Shown here: piece after piece, positions 23,701 through 34,892 of the stretch
How positions within the stretch are numbered: position 1 is the stretch's first letter
Layout of the letters: each line of letters starts with the position of its first letter
NCBI GenBank assembly: GCA_017354895.1
Contig: CP071493.1
Span: forward strand, 4,960,001 to 5,024,000
DNA: 64,000 nucleotides
Direction: 5' to 3'
Source of the DNA: Podospora comata
Taxonomy: Eukaryota > Ascomycota > Sordariomycetes > Sordariales > Podosporaceae
Made by a program: the position numbers and the translations under genes
The notes under the pieces: model-generated
Database searches by the model: none
What the model was told of the DNA's origin: nothing
What the model saw: the letters and a program-made list of their open reading frames with translations, nothing else

Positions 23701-24365
23701 TTCATCCAATCACGACAGGAGTCTGTGTGCTGATCACATCCGATTCGGGACATCCCAGGTCGAGGCCCGCCAAATTGCTTTTTTCATCCTATCTCGCAAC
23801 CTCTCCGGCCCCTGTCCATGATATCTTGTCCCTGGTGGCGTTTCCCTCCATCTAACCTCCGAGTCTCCCTCGATTCACCTCGAGCTAGCATTATGAAGAC
23901 CAATGGGCATCCAGAGTCGATACGGGAAGCCCCGAGGTGAATTGTAAACACTTGCAGCTGTCCTTGTGAAAGCCACTTAGCAATGCCCACCAACCAAGAC
24001 GGAAGCAAGAAGTATCATCCCCTGCTTTTGCAGCATGTTGAGAGGGGATTAGAATGACGGAGTTGAGTGAATCAGAGTATATGAGCAGCCCCCCCACCGC
24101 ACTCAAACCCTCTAACTCTGTAACCAGCGCTCTATCAGCAGGTCACTAGAGCACCTTTCCACCCCTTGTCTTGCCCCTTCCCAGTTGACGTTATTGTCCA
24201 CAGCTGACTCAGTCCTTTGAAGCTCACATTGACCTTGTTGATCTGCCCCAAGGTCGAAGGTGCCAAGGCCTACCCAACTTGTTGAAGACGCTCATTCTTT
24301 CTCCTCCCTGTCTACTTCACCATTTGTTCCAGGCTCACACGCCTTGGTTGCTACATTCGTTCAAC
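20739..24365. other. 3.6 kb interval without recognised genes
   Basis: This is the longest gene-free stretch. It lies between the divergent peroxiredoxin and RAX1-like genes, so both promoters must be here. A palindromic CRE/ATF site TGACGTCA lies at 21601-21608. The region 22300-23500 has several short open frames on both strands with no resemblance to known families and no consistent splice chain. I see no inverted repeats or transposase remnants. Confidence 0.4.
21601..21608. promoter_or_regulatory. CRE/ATF palindrome TGACGTCA
   Basis: A perfect 8 bp CRE lies about 860 bp upstream of the peroxiredoxin start. ATF/CREB bZIP factors regulate stress genes through such sites in fungi. The link to peroxiredoxin is inferred, and the distance is long. 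Confidence 0.35.
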
Positions 24366-25894
24366 ATGGCAATCCTAAACCTGTTACCCTTGAACTATCG
24401 GCGGCCAGCCTTGGTCGAAAGACCAGCAACAAGCGCCAGTCAAGTTTCGACACAGCAGTCTGAAGATGGATCTGTCAATCAAGGTGACACATCCTTGAAG
24501 TCGATCAGGTCGGGCAGCTCAGGAGGTATCCCGCCGCCTCTCAGCTTTGATCGTATCATCGAAGGGGGCACCTGCCCTGTAAGATTCTTCAATTCCGCCC
24601 CTTCAGACACCTGCTAACATGAAGTCCGCAGCCTTGTACCGTTCGTGACTTCATGAACTATCTCATCTACGTCGAGCGCTCTGCCGAAAACCTCCAATTT
24701 TTCCTATGGTACCGCGACTTTGAGAAGCGCTTCAACGAAGCTCAAACAGCGGACCTCGCCCTCGCACCAGAATGGACCCTGGCGATGGAGGAAGAAGCCA
24801 TTGCCCGTATCAAGAAGGAGCAGGCCGAGAAGGCCCGCGTCAAGCCCTCCAAGTCTGTCAGCCCAGCCGTGGCTGAAATCTTCAAGGGCACCGACTTTGA
24901 GAAGCCTATCCGGAAGCCCTCCGTGGCCACCGCCATTGCCACGACCCCCATAAGCTCCCTGGCAGCAAACAACGATGGGGATCCGTTTGGTACCCCCCCT
25001 CGCACCCCCTCAGACCGTGGTCATCACTACCCTAATTCAACCACAGCAACAACCTACAACACTGCCGCCAACGAAGCCTTTGCGCTGGCTGGGCTCAAGG
25101 CCCCATTCGCGATTCAGCCGTTCAGGGTCGAGTTGGACAGGATCATCGCGACGTATATCATGTCCGGCAGCCCAAGGCAACTCAACCTTTCTGACCGGGA
25201 GCAAAAGGCTGTGCTGCAAGCTCTTTGCTTCACCACTCATCCCTCTGCGCTGAGGGTGGTGGTCAGGAGCGTAGAGTCCACTCTTCGTCAGCAAGCCCAC
25301 CCCAACTTCATCCGCTGGTCGATTTGCAATGGCAACCCTGTCAGAGTAACATTCGCCCGCTGCCTTGGAGTAGGCACTATCGCTCTGAGCACCATCGCCG
25401 CCATCATCCTCACTTTGTCATCTGCCCCTAGAGGCTTCAGGGCGCTGCCAGCAATAGGGTGGGTGATTGGCGTTGCAACACTCGTAGCAGCATACAAGGG
25501 AATGTGCGTGGTCTTGCATGGCCTCCATCACAGACACGTGAGGCCATGGGAGCTGTTTGTTGTTGACGAGGAGGACCATCAGCAGAACGAGAAGGAACAG
25601 GATGTGAGGAGTGAAAAGAGTCTGGAGACTGGGAGCAACAGTTTTGAGAATGAGCCGTGGGTGGTCAAGTATGAGAAAAGGAATTTGATCAGGAAGATTT
25701 TTGATAGGGAGGTTTGGTGAGTACTACTACTAAGGGGTGGGTAGGGACCAGACTAACATGCATACAGGATTCAGGAACCGGCGCTCAGACAGATCCAGGA
25801 CACCATTTTTGTGCAGAGCTTGCTGTTTGCGTTTATTTGCGCGGGGGGGTTGACGGCGATTTTTGTGCCGCTTCCAGGTGGGAATCTGTTTTGA
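24366..25894 (+). CDS. RGS-domain membrane protein, RAX1-like
   Basis: Exons 24366-24578, 24632-25716 and 25768-25894 encode 474 residues. After MAILNLLPLNYRRPALVERP, an RGS domain starts at about residue 60 (PLSFDRIIEGGTCPPCTVRD, FMNYLIYVERSAENLQFFLW). A long charged, disordered insert interrupts it, and it resumes around FRVELDRIIATYIMSGSPRQ. Three hydrophobic segments lie at about 314-336, 345-365 and 447-470. An N-terminal RGS domain plus C-terminal membrane segments is the architecture of yeast Rax1, which marks bud-site poles. Filamentous fungi have several RGS proteins of this kind in polarity or G-protein signalling. The last segment is contributed by the third exon after a 51 nt intron. 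The function is inferred from architecture. Confidence 0.85.
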
Positions 25895-26831
25895 ATACGA
25901 TGATGTGCAGTCGTATAAGCAAGGGGATTGGGGTATGTCCGGGGAAAACACGGAGTATGTATGACTTGTAACACTATCAACTCGGACCTCGAAAAAGCAC
26001 AAGCGGTCTGGGAAAGCTGGGGAAACTGGGGGTTTGGCTTTATATGGTATCGGGGATATGGGTCCCAGGTTCAAAAATGACGTGCCGTGACGACGGGTAT
26101 GATTGTGTCTGTAGCTAGCATAAGGCCGGTTTCGAACTTTGGTCTTGGTTTGGGAAATTCAACAACAGTGAGCAAAACAAGACGCAAAGTCCCAACTCAA
26201 CCGAGAGCTCGGAGACGGAGCCATTCTTAGCCCCAACGGCGACCTCGATGAATTTGGAGTTGGGGACAGAGCGGTGCTGCGGTGCTGCGGTGCTGTCAGA
26301 TGAATGCTGCAGACGACCGAGGCTCCCGACGGCCGAACAATGCCTCGGGGCTGGCTCGTACAGCTGGAAATGTTGTGGCGCGAACCGAGTCGTTTGTCAG
26401 ACGATAGCACCAGACTTTCTTTCTCAATGGGAGAATGGATGGAGGGGTTGGCTTGGCGGCGTTAAAACAGTGGTCAGAACTCGGCATTTTTCTCCTTTGG
26501 GGGCGTGACCTCGGGCGAATGGGCAGGCAATGCGGGCGCAGAAGGGAGGGGGCGCGCCTTATCGATAACCCGACTTTCTGGCTTTGGAGCCGTGGGACCG
26601 GACCACTGCGGGCGCTGCAGGCTCAAAACTCGCCAGGATGAGCGTGCGGGATGAGTTCTACGAAGTAATTCTGAGCATTCCGGAAAATAAAAAGGTTGAG
26701 CGCTCTACAGCGCGAATAAAAACTCCGCTTCCGATGGCCCCTTTCATTGACACGTTGATACCTCCCTGAACTCACCTTCCCATCGCTGTTTCAATTCCCC
26801 TGATGGGAGAGTACCCCCCGACCACCGAACC
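25895..26831. other. RAX1-like 3' flank and pantothenate kinase promoter
   Basis: No gene is supported in this stretch. Open frames between 26248 and 26770 are short and lack family resemblance. Confidence 0.4.
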
Positions 26832-28540
26832 ATGCCGAACGATATCTACCAGGCCGATGCCCCGCTGCTTTCCGGAGACGTGAAGGCGGCCGTGGGCGAA
26901 GAGGCCCGGGAGCACGGAGCACACGCCCCGACCGATGGCAACATCCTCTCATCGCTTGTCATCCCGAACGAAGTTCCTCCTGTCCACGGCCGTCGCGAAA
27001 GGTCCGGCACCATCTGCATTGCCGAAATCGACGAGACGCTGAGCCATCCTGGCTCAGTGCGCATCAACGTCAAGGGCGCATTCATCGTCGACCAGGACAG
27101 CAGCACCCCGACGCACTCCGATGACGGCCGGAGCGGATCCCCCGGCCGGTCGCCAGTCCGGCACGAGACCCAGGATATTCGGCTGCCGAACCACACTGCC
27201 GTCGTGAGCCATATCGCCATTGATGTAGGCTCTGCGACCCCTGAAATTCACAATGATGTCATCTTGCTGATTGGTCGTTCCAGATTGGTGGTTCCCTTGC
27301 CAAGCTTGTCTACTTCTCCCGAGAGGCTCACTCGACCGAACCGGGCGGACGGCTCAACTTCCAGAGTTTTGAGACGGATCATATAGATGATTGCCTCGAG
27401 TTTATGCGCAAGCTGAAGCGCAGGTACCAGCGGGCCAACGGGGCCAACAGCCCACCGGCGTCTGAACTCTGTGTCATGGCGACAGGAGGCGGCGCCTACA
27501 AGTTCTACGACAAGATCCGAGAGGTGCTCGGCGTCGATGTCTTGAGGGAAGATGAAATGGAATGCCTGATCATTGGCCTTGATTTCTTCATCAACGAGAT
27601 CCCACGTGAGGTCTTCACCTACTCGGAAGAACATCCCATGCAGTTCGTGGAGCCAGGAGACAATGTATACCCATACCTCCTTGTCAACATTGGTTCTGGC
27701 GTATCATTCCTCAAAGTTTCCGGACCCCGGGAATATGAGCGTGTTGGCGGTACTTCACTAGGAGGTGGCACTCTATGGGGTCTCCTGAGTCTCCTTACCG
27801 GTGCGCGCACATTCGACGAAATGCTGGACCTTGCCTCTGAAGGTGACAACAGCAACGTGGACATGCTCGTCGGCGACATCTACGGCACCGACTACGGCAA
27901 GATTGGCCTGAAGAGCACCACCATCGCCAGCTCGTTTGGTAAAGTCTTCCGCAAGAAGCGGCAAGCCGAGACCGAAGCCGAAGACAGCGGCGGCCTTGCT
28001 CACAAGGATCAACTCCACCATCGCCAACAACAACCCCGTACCCACAATGGCGTGCACACCCCACCACTTCTAGACGAAGACGTGGAACAGCCCGAGCCGC
28101 AACTATCAGACTTCATGTCCAAAGACCCCAGCCGCCCCTTTTCGTCAGCCGACATCTCCAGGTCACTGCTGTACGCTATCAGCAACAACATTGGCCAGAT
28201 CGCCTACCTCCAAAGCCAGATCCACGGGCTGTCTCACATTTACTTTGGCGGCTCATTCATCCGCGGCCACCCCCAAACGATGAACACCCTCAGCTACGCC
28301 ATCAAGTTCTGGAGCAAGGGGGCCAAGCAGGCCTACTTCTTGCGCCATGAGGGCTACCTCGGTGCTGTGGGTGCGTTCCTCAAGAGACAGCCCCGGAACT
28401 GGGGTAGAAGGGGGTCGTTTGAGGAGGCCGCGCTGGAGCTCAGAATGCGGGCGCGGACGAGAAGTGCGGATTCTATCCCCGAGGAGGTAATATCCTCTGT
28501 GGATGACAAGCTCAGTGGAGGCGAGGAAGTTGCTGCTTGA
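26832..28540 (+). CDS. Pantothenate kinase (eukaryotic type II, yeast CAB1)
   Basis: Exons 26832-27224 and 27284-28540 encode 549 residues. The enzyme phosphorylates pantothenate with ATP, the first step of coenzyme A synthesis. The splice creates AIDIGGSLAKLVYFSR, the nucleotide-binding start of the domain; reading through the intron breaks it. Further blocks are ATGGGAYKFYDKI, CLIIGLDFFINEIP, PYLLVNIGSGVSFLKV, GGTSLGGGTLWGLLSLLTGA and FGGSFIRGHPQTMNTL. The first 128 residues are a disordered extension (acidic, then Ser/Pro/Arg-rich). Between GKVFRKKRQ and PSRPFSSADISRSLLYAISN sits an insert of about 60 polar residues with HHRQQQPRTHNG. Such inserts are usual in filamentous fungal enzymes. 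The call is firm. Confidence 0.95.
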
Positions 28541-29313
28541 TGATGGAAAGTCTTTTTCTGGTGTTGTTCTTGTTGTGTGCGGAGCATAAAACATTTTGAC
28601 AAGCTGGGCGTTTTGGGGGTTTGGCTGTTTGACGAGCGTATACTTGTTGTACTACTGCTTTTTGTAATGGTGTTTCTTCTTTGGGACGGCGGCGACGGCG
28701 GCACAGACCTGATTCTTTTTCTTCCTCTCCTTCTCATTCTTCTTGCTGAGGCCACAGGCGATACCTGCCTAGAAGGGGGTTGTTCTTGGATGTAAGATTC
28801 TTGTCTTTTTTTTTTTTTTTTTTTGTGAAGAGTGGCAACCTGTTTTTAGAGAGATACCTTATTCGTGTAGTAGCTTCGTTGTTTATCACCTTTTTGGATG
28901 TTGATACCAAGAAGAAACAGAAGGCATATTCACATTTTTTTCACCATGCATCTTCTTTGAGTGATGTTGTGTCGCCAAATCAATCAAAGTCATCCATCAA
29001 AAAAGTCAAAAGTAAATTGCAAGTTCAGTATAAACTCCATTCCCCCTACCGTGCTTCCCTTTTCTGCTTTTCCCTCCGTTCTTTCTTGCCCACCACCGAC
29101 CAACCAACCACACACCACCATCTTCCACGTTTTATGGGTAATTGTACAGATACAATTTCCTCACATCTTCCCCCCACGCCGAAAAAATGAATAAAAAGAC
29201 CATCGTTTGTTACACACACACACTTGCTATTAGTGCACGCGTTTCACACTGCCCCCCAAACAACCCAAAGCTTCTCCATGTCCCTCTCCTGCAGCACGCC
29301 TCGTTCCTTCCCT
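28541..29313. other. Convergent 3' flanks of pantothenate kinase and MPC
   Basis: This interval holds the 19-base T run at 28806-28824 and generally T/C-rich sequence. No gene is supported. Confidence 0.5.
28806..28824. repeat. T19 homopolymer
   Basis: A run of nineteen T lies in the convergent intergenic stretch downstream of pantothenate kinase. Confidence 0.9.
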
Positions 29314-29949
29314 CTATGAAGACTTGTGCTTAATAGCCTCCTTGGCCTCCTTGACCGCCTCCTTGGCCTCGCCGACTTCCTCCGCGAGCTTCTTCTGGGC
29401 CTGGTGGTAGAGGAAGATGCGGCTGCACTGGATCACGCCGACGCATCCGAGGAAAAAGTTGACTGCGGCGAGGCTGAATATGGGTGCATGTTAGCGTATG
29501 TTGTGCGGGTATAGGGAAAGGGGGGGGAGGAAAGCTTACAGGTAGTTCTTGGGCTTGATGATCAAGCACCATCTTGTCCAGATGATGCCGGTGGTCGTGA
29601 GGGCGGCGTTTTGGGTCAGGGAGAGGGACTCGGCGGGGCGGGCAAAGTCTGAGACGCCGACGAGGACGAGGCCCCATTTCATCATTGGTGCCCTGGCGGG
29701 GAGAGAGGATGTGTTAGTGACTGATTTGGATCGCGGGGGGGGGGGAAGTTGATTTCGGGGGCAAACATACCAAAAGTGCACAGTCTTGGGACCCTTCTCG
29801 CTCTTCCAGAACTGCTGCATCCATGACTCTGGCGCGGCATTGGCCGTGGACTCGGTGGACTGGGAGCGGCGGGTGGTCTTGGAGGCGTTTTGCTGGAAGA
29901 AGGTGCGGGCGCGGAAGGCCGGGCGGGAGGCGCGGAAGATGGTGCACAT
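29314..29949 (-). CDS. Mitochondrial pyruvate carrier subunit (MPC2/3 type)
   Basis: Exons 29771-29949, 29540-29692 and 29314-29473 encode 163 residues. The carrier moves pyruvate across the mitochondrial inner membrane as a heterodimer with MPC1. The core WKSEKGPKTVHFWAPMMKWG, LVLVGVSDFARPAESLSLTQ, TGIIWTRWCLIIKPKNYLLA and NFFLGCVGVIQCSR matches MPC2-like proteins. The first 45 residues are rich in Arg, Ser and Ala, as for a mitochondrial presequence (MCTIFRASRPAFRARTFFQQ). The C-terminus has a Glu/Lys/Ala helix with KEAVKEAKEAIK repeats. The first splice restores the Trp of FWAPMMKW. It is divergently placed with another mitochondrial gene, the NDUFA2 homolog. Confidence 0.95.
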
Positions 29950-30712
29950 TTTGACGACGGTATGCTAATTGCGCAAACAATCAACGGAGGTGAGGTCGGG
30001 GGTGGGAAAGGTGCTCGTCGTCAGGGGTGGTGATGACGGGGGTTGGGAAGTATTAAGGTTCGGTCGGGTCAGGAGGTCGTCGGGGGACGGAATCAATTCA
30101 AAGAGGTGTAGGATGTGGACTCCGGTCACCGGCGGGCGGGAGAGATGGAAACTTATTTTAAACCCAGGGATTTTTCTTTTGTCAGTTGTTAGTTTAGGAA
30201 AATCTACGATGGATTGGAGGCAAGACAAGTTGGCATATGGGGAGCACGGACTGGACGTAATAGGACGAAGAGAGATAATTCAATCCCTCGTGAGTCTTGC
30301 CCAAAGACAGCTTCGCAAGTTGAACCTCCGGTGGTGGGAATGACGAGCTGGACAGCGATGCGAACAAGGCTCTCGCTGGCAGTCGGCCAACGCGCCGTGG
30401 GTCCGTTGGGGAATCCGGGGATAAGAATTTCTGGCGGGCCTTTCTTGTCTGGTCCGTGCACCGCTCAGGCTTTGTGCAACCACCCCTCGAAAGTTATGCA
30501 CACTGTTTTATGCAGCGCAGGAAGTTAAGAGGTGCAGCGTTGCAAGCAACTTGCGCCAGCAGCAAGAGCTCCATTTTGAATCAATCGAGCCTCCACGACC
30601 CGCGAAAGCCCATTTCCTTGTTGCCCTGGGGCCGGACAGCAAACGACAACAACAAAACGAACCAATCGAGCGACTAGTTTCCCTTCCGTTTTCATATACA
30701 GAGCATATCAAG
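29950..30712. promoter_or_regulatory. Divergent promoter of MPC and NDUFA2 homologs
   Basis: A single 763 bp region separates the start codons of two nuclear genes for mitochondrial inner-membrane proteins. No well-defined site was recognised. Confidence 0.4.
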
Positions 30713-31229
30713 ATGTCGGGCAGATACGCTTTCGCCAAGGGCCTCAAGGAGGTTCGCTTCCTCTTCTGCCAGACTGGTGAGCACAGCGCTGCTACTCGGT
30801 ATGTTTGCGCCTCCGGACTGCATTGGCAGTGCCTTAAGTACAGGATATTGATTAACGATTGTTGTTGGTGTAGGTCTTTCCTAAGCCGCGCATACCCCAT
30901 CATGAAGAAGAACAACCCATCGACACCCATCATGCTCCGCGAGGCCCAGGGCACACTCCCCAAGATCTATGCGAGATATGGTCCGTTTTCAACACCAAGG
31001 AGTTTGTCGAGAACTGCGATAATAGAAAGAAGGAATACTGACATACTGGGCAGGACTTGGTCAGGAGAAGAGCCAGTCATTAGAAGGTATAGTCTACATC
31101 TGAGGGTGGTGGGAGGCGGTTGGAAGGAGGACTAAGGGTGACTCGTGCTAATATTACTCTGGTATAGGACTTTCTGACAAGCAGATCGAGGAAGCCGTCA
31201 CACAGCTCGTCAAGAACGAGACTTCATAA
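30713..31229 (+). CDS. NADH:ubiquinone oxidoreductase 10.5 kDa subunit (NDUFA2/B8)
   Basis: Exons 30713-30798, 30874-30980, 31054-31086 and 31168-31229 encode 95 residues. The product is a small thioredoxin-fold accessory subunit of respiratory complex I on the matrix arm. It reads MSGRYAFAKGLKEVRFLFCQ, TGEHSAATRSFLSRAYPIMK, KNNPSTPIMLREAQGTLPKI and YARYGLGQEKSQSLEGLSDK, then QIEEAVTQLVKNETS. Exon 3 is only 33 nt. Intron 2 has a GTCCGT donor, with pyrimidine at +3. All three splice joins keep the family sequence intact. Confidence 0.95.
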
Positions 31230-32384
31230 ACGACTGGAACAGAGACAGCAACTAGACGACGGCCCGGGCAAGCTGGCAAGAGGGATGGGATGAAATGTTT
31301 ATAATGCCGCGAGGTTGTAAATATACCTTCTGAAGACCACGCCTGTGTCCATTTCTTCAGGCGCTCCCGGCCATATGGTTGTACCGTTTGGAAATCTGTC
31401 TATCTCGAAAACTGAATAGATCGCGACTGATGGATGCCTAAGGACTATGGGTTGGGTGTTGCAGATCCATGGCAACCGCTTCAACTCAAATCGAAACTGC
31501 TTATACGTTACACGTACAGAATGTTCGTTCGGTGCCCGGGCTTTGTATTCTATTTGGATGTTGGTCACAAAAAAAAGAGAGATCCTCGTCGGTTCTCAGC
31601 TTCAGGGCTCTTCTAGATACCTAAGCAGAAAGGGAATTTCTGGGCCTTCGAAAGCTTTGGGCTTCTGCAAGGGAGAAGCATCATTTCCCAAGCTAAATCA
31701 TCCCCCTTTTGGCCTCCTCGGCCCCCTTTTCCCCTTATTGCTGTCACAAGCTTAAGCGGTGCGGGGCTGTGTATGGCCAAAAAAGTGTGGGTAACTGCGT
31801 GAAACCAAAGAGACACCGAGAATCATACAAGCTTTCAACGACCACATGTTTGGCCAATGAGACTATCAACAACCACAAACAACGTCAATTCGACCTCACC
31901 CATTGGCATTGCGGTCTTTTACAACCAGCAATGACAGGGCTATGAGGGCGGATGATAGCGGGGATGCGCAGCCAAGCGCTCTGTCGCTCCGACCAACCCG
32001 CAGTCAGCATCGCCTAGCAAGGCCAACCGCTAAAGACATGACCCTTTTGAGTTCGCCACTACTGCCTGCTGAACGACTTTGTTAGATCATGCGGCAATCC
32101 TCGCAGATCGAAACATCAGAAATGGTGACATACCTTGCCTTCTGCATGGGGAAGATGTCCCAGACGCTCCACAAGCAGCAGTTCGGGAATCAACTCTTGG
32201 GATCCCGGCGCAAGGATTTACACTTTTTGTTTGTTGAAAGCGGGCCGCCGAGGAGGCTTGGACCGGACATATAACTTAACCCCCCCTCCGGTCTGGTTTG
32301 GTCTGATCTGATCTGGCCTGAACTTTTTTTACTTCAACTGTTTACCGAACTGTTTCCCTATTCTTGGACAAACTTCTCGCTTTC
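31230..32384. other. NDUFA2 3' flank and upstream region of a small orphan
   Basis: No gene is supported here. A TATA-like TATAAC lies near 32270, about 115 bp before the next start codon. Confidence 0.35.
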
Positions 32385-32759
32385 ATGGCCAAAATGTTCA
32401 GACACAGGCGCTCCATGGGCAAGCTCACCGAGCACCCGTCGATGTACTCATCACTCCTCGATCCGAGCTCTGAGCACAGCTCTGATGGTGCTGCTTCACC
32501 CAGCTCACCCAACTCCTCAAACCGACCGCTTCGGGGAAGAGCCAAATCCTCGCTTTTGGATTATCAGTCACGAAATTGGATCTCAGCTGTCGAACACCAA
32601 GGAGAAAAACCCCCACCCCGGAAACTTGTTAAAGACATGAACGGATCTGGGCGCCCCTCCTTCTCCCAGTCGCTTTCAGACAGCGATGGTGAGAAGGAGA
32701 AGGGGCTCATGAGACGCCAAATCGCCAGGCTCAAAAGCTTTTACAAGAGAGAGAAATGA
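32385..32759 (+). CDS. Small Ser-rich basic hypothetical protein
   Basis: This is an intronless frame of 124 residues from the first ATG. The product starts MAKMFRHRRSMGKLTEHPSM, has a Ser/Pro-rich centre (SSEHSSDGAASPSSPNSSNR) and ends with the basic helix RRQIARLKSFYKREK. It has no membrane segment or known domain. A TATA-like element lies 115 bp upstream. The amino-acid pattern looks more like a real disordered protein than a random frame, but I have no homolog in mind. The gene status is uncertain. Confidence 0.45.
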   Translation: MAKMFRHRRSMGKLTEHPSMYSSLLDPSSEHSSDGAASPSSPNSSNRPLRGRAKSSLLDYQSRNWISAVEHQGEKPPPRKLVKDMNGSGRPSFSQSLSDSDGEKEKGLMRRQIARLKSFYKREK

Positions 32760-33252
32760 GCTCGACCGCCTTCTTGTCCAGGCTTTCTTGCCGGCAAGAA
32801 AGTCTTCACAGAAGGTGGGGGATGGCAATTCGAGATTACGATAACCCCGCGATCCCCGCCATCATGGATCCATATTCGAATACCCCACCACCAAGTCTTT
32901 GCTGGTCACATTTCTCCCTTGTTTTATGGCGACATTTGAAATTGAAGTACGAATCTTTTTTAGTATAGGATATCATACCTCATATAGCGATACTCTCGAC
33001 GCCGTTGGCTTTCTCCGCCTCCTGTACGGCCGCCTTTGACGAGTCCCTGGCCAAGACGGCCCCGCTTTCCGGCTCGCAACATTGGCTTACAGATATCAAA
33101 CCCGGCTGCCCGAATTCGCCTTGCCAATCTTCGGGCACAAATCTTCAAGTCAAGACACTTCCAGGTAATCTTGGTCTTGGGTTTTGATCTACGGAACCAC
33201 ACGCCTCTCAGATATACGGACAGCCAATCTTCAAACTCAGCACCTTATTCCG
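32760..33252. other. Short intergenic stretch before the alpha/beta hydrolase
   Basis: Nothing was recognised here. It should contain the hydrolase promoter. Confidence 0.4.
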
Positions 33253-34491
33253 ATGCCAGTGTGGGCGCCAAACATTCGTCCTCCAGGGGCTGGCTCCTAC
33301 CTCGCCCTGGGTGTGGCACTTGGTTTAACAACAGGCTTGACACTCAACGCACTTAGGCAGCTGAAGGGCTCCAGGAAACCTCTACTCATCAGGTCACCCC
33401 GTGAGACACAGTTGTCGAAACTTTCAAGAGAGGAAATAGATGCGTTGCCCTATCCCCCAGACGCATTGCCAGGGGGCCGGGACGTTGAGACACCATACGG
33501 CATCATCAAAGTATTCGAATGGGGCCCTGAAGATGGAGAGAAGGTTCTCCTGCTGCATGGCATCAGCACGCCTTGTTTAGCACTGGGAAACCTCGGGCAG
33601 GAGTTGGTCAGAATGGGATATCGTGTTATGATATTCGACTTCTTTGGGCGTGGCTACTCGGATACTCCAACCGACCTCCCTTATGACATTCGCCTATACA
33701 CAACTCAGATACTCCTCGCTCTTGCCTCGTCGAACGTGGCGTGGGCTGGGAATGACGGATTCCATTTGATTGGATATTCTCTGGGAGGAGGGATTGCTGT
33801 TCCGTTCGCCAAAGACTTCCCCCACATGGTCCGGTCTGTTGTCCTTATCGCTGGTGGAGGACTGATTCGGCCTGAACATGTCAGCTGGAGGAGCAGATTA
33901 CTGTACTCGACGGGGATATTCCCAGAATGGGCGCTCGAGTTTCTAGTTCGGAGACGCCTCATGCCAAAACGACGAGAAGCTATGACGGAAACAAGGATGG
34001 CTACTCAGGTGGTGGACAGACCTAAGATCAAGCACAAAAACAGTGATGCCAACGGCGGAGATGGTTGGGACGGCGCCACTCTGTTGGCACATCGACCGGG
34101 CCATACAGTGTCGTCCGTTATGGAATGGCAGCTTCACCAACACAGGGGGTTCATTCCGGCTTTCATGAGTAGCATCCGTCATGCACCCATTTACAATCAA
34201 CACAAGGACTGGATAGCATTGGGGCGGCTCCTGGCCGAACGGAGGAAAGAGGCGGGCTGGGTGGACACAAGCTTGCCTGGCCTTAAGGGGGGAAGCATTC
34301 TTTTAGTACTTGGAGCCATGGACCCCGTTGTTTCGAAGGAGGAGTTGATTCATGACGCCACGGCTGTGCTGGGTGAGGATGGGTTTGAGGCTGTGGTTTT
34401 GAATAGCGGGCATGAATTGGTTATGACCAATGCGATTGAAGTTGCCAATACTGTTGCTGGCTTTTGGCTGCGACTACCTGGTACAGAATAG
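33253..34491 (+). CDS. Alpha/beta hydrolase with N-terminal membrane anchor
   Basis: This is an intronless frame of 412 residues from MPVWAPNIRPPGAGSYLALG. An in-frame ATG 69 bp upstream exists, but the added residues look like untranslated leader. A hydrophobic segment at about residues 15-33 (YLALGVALGLTTGLTLNAL) suggests a membrane anchor. The catalytic core has the oxyanion region VLLLHGISTP, then MIFDFFGRGYSDTPTDLPYD, the nucleophile elbow GYSLGGG (Ser176), an acid at Asp357 in LGAMDPVV and His387 in NSGHELVM. The fold is that of serine hydrolases acting on small esters, amides or lipids. The substrate cannot be told. Between residues 230 and 330 lies a cap region with several Arg-rich stretches. 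Confidence 0.88.
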   Translation: MPVWAPNIRPPGAGSYLALGVALGLTTGLTLNALRQLKGSRKPLLIRSPRETQLSKLSREEIDALPYPPDALPGGRDVETPYGIIKVFEWGPEDGEKVLLLHGISTPCLALGNLGQELVRMGYRVMIFDFFGRGYSDTPTDLPYDIRLYTTQILLALASSNVAWAGNDGFHLIGYSLGGGIAVPFAKDFPHMVRSVVLIAGGGLIRPEHVSWRSRLLYSTGIFPEWALEFLVRRRLMPKRREAMTETRMATQVVDRPKIKHKNSDANGGDGWDGATLLAHRPGHTVSSVMEWQLHQHRGFIPAFMSSIRHAPIYNQHKDWIALGRLLAERRKEAGWVDTSLPGLKGGSILLVLGAMDPVVSKEELIHDATAVLGEDGFEAVVLNSGHELVMTNAIEVANTVAGFWLRLPGTE

Positions 34492-34892
34492 GATGTAGAT
34501 ATACTTTCGGAATAACGGATACAAAGAAGTTAGATAGCATAGACAAATGATGCAATGAGATGCCATGAACTTTTCTCTCAACACTTTGCTGAGCTGTTTT
34601 CCCTTGCTATCTGTCTACGAATCGCTATAATTGCAGCACGACCACTGATTTCAGCTACACATGGAGGCCCTAGAGCTCAGCTACACCGCCCTAAACCAGC
34701 GAAGACTCCAGGCAAACCCCACTAAACAGACCCCCACATTTTCTACCGTCCCAGATCTGCAAGGCTGAAAGTCTGCATTGAAATTTCGCGACCTCATCTT
34801 CCAGGCGACTTTCACCAAGCTCAAACAACACCGCAATTGTACAAAACTTCGCCGGCACATATAATAGACAAGACATCTACAGCCAACAGAAC
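34492..34892. other. Intergenic, hydrolase 3' flank and RRP43 promoter
   Basis: Short interval between two genes in tandem. No element was recognised. Confidence 0.4.
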
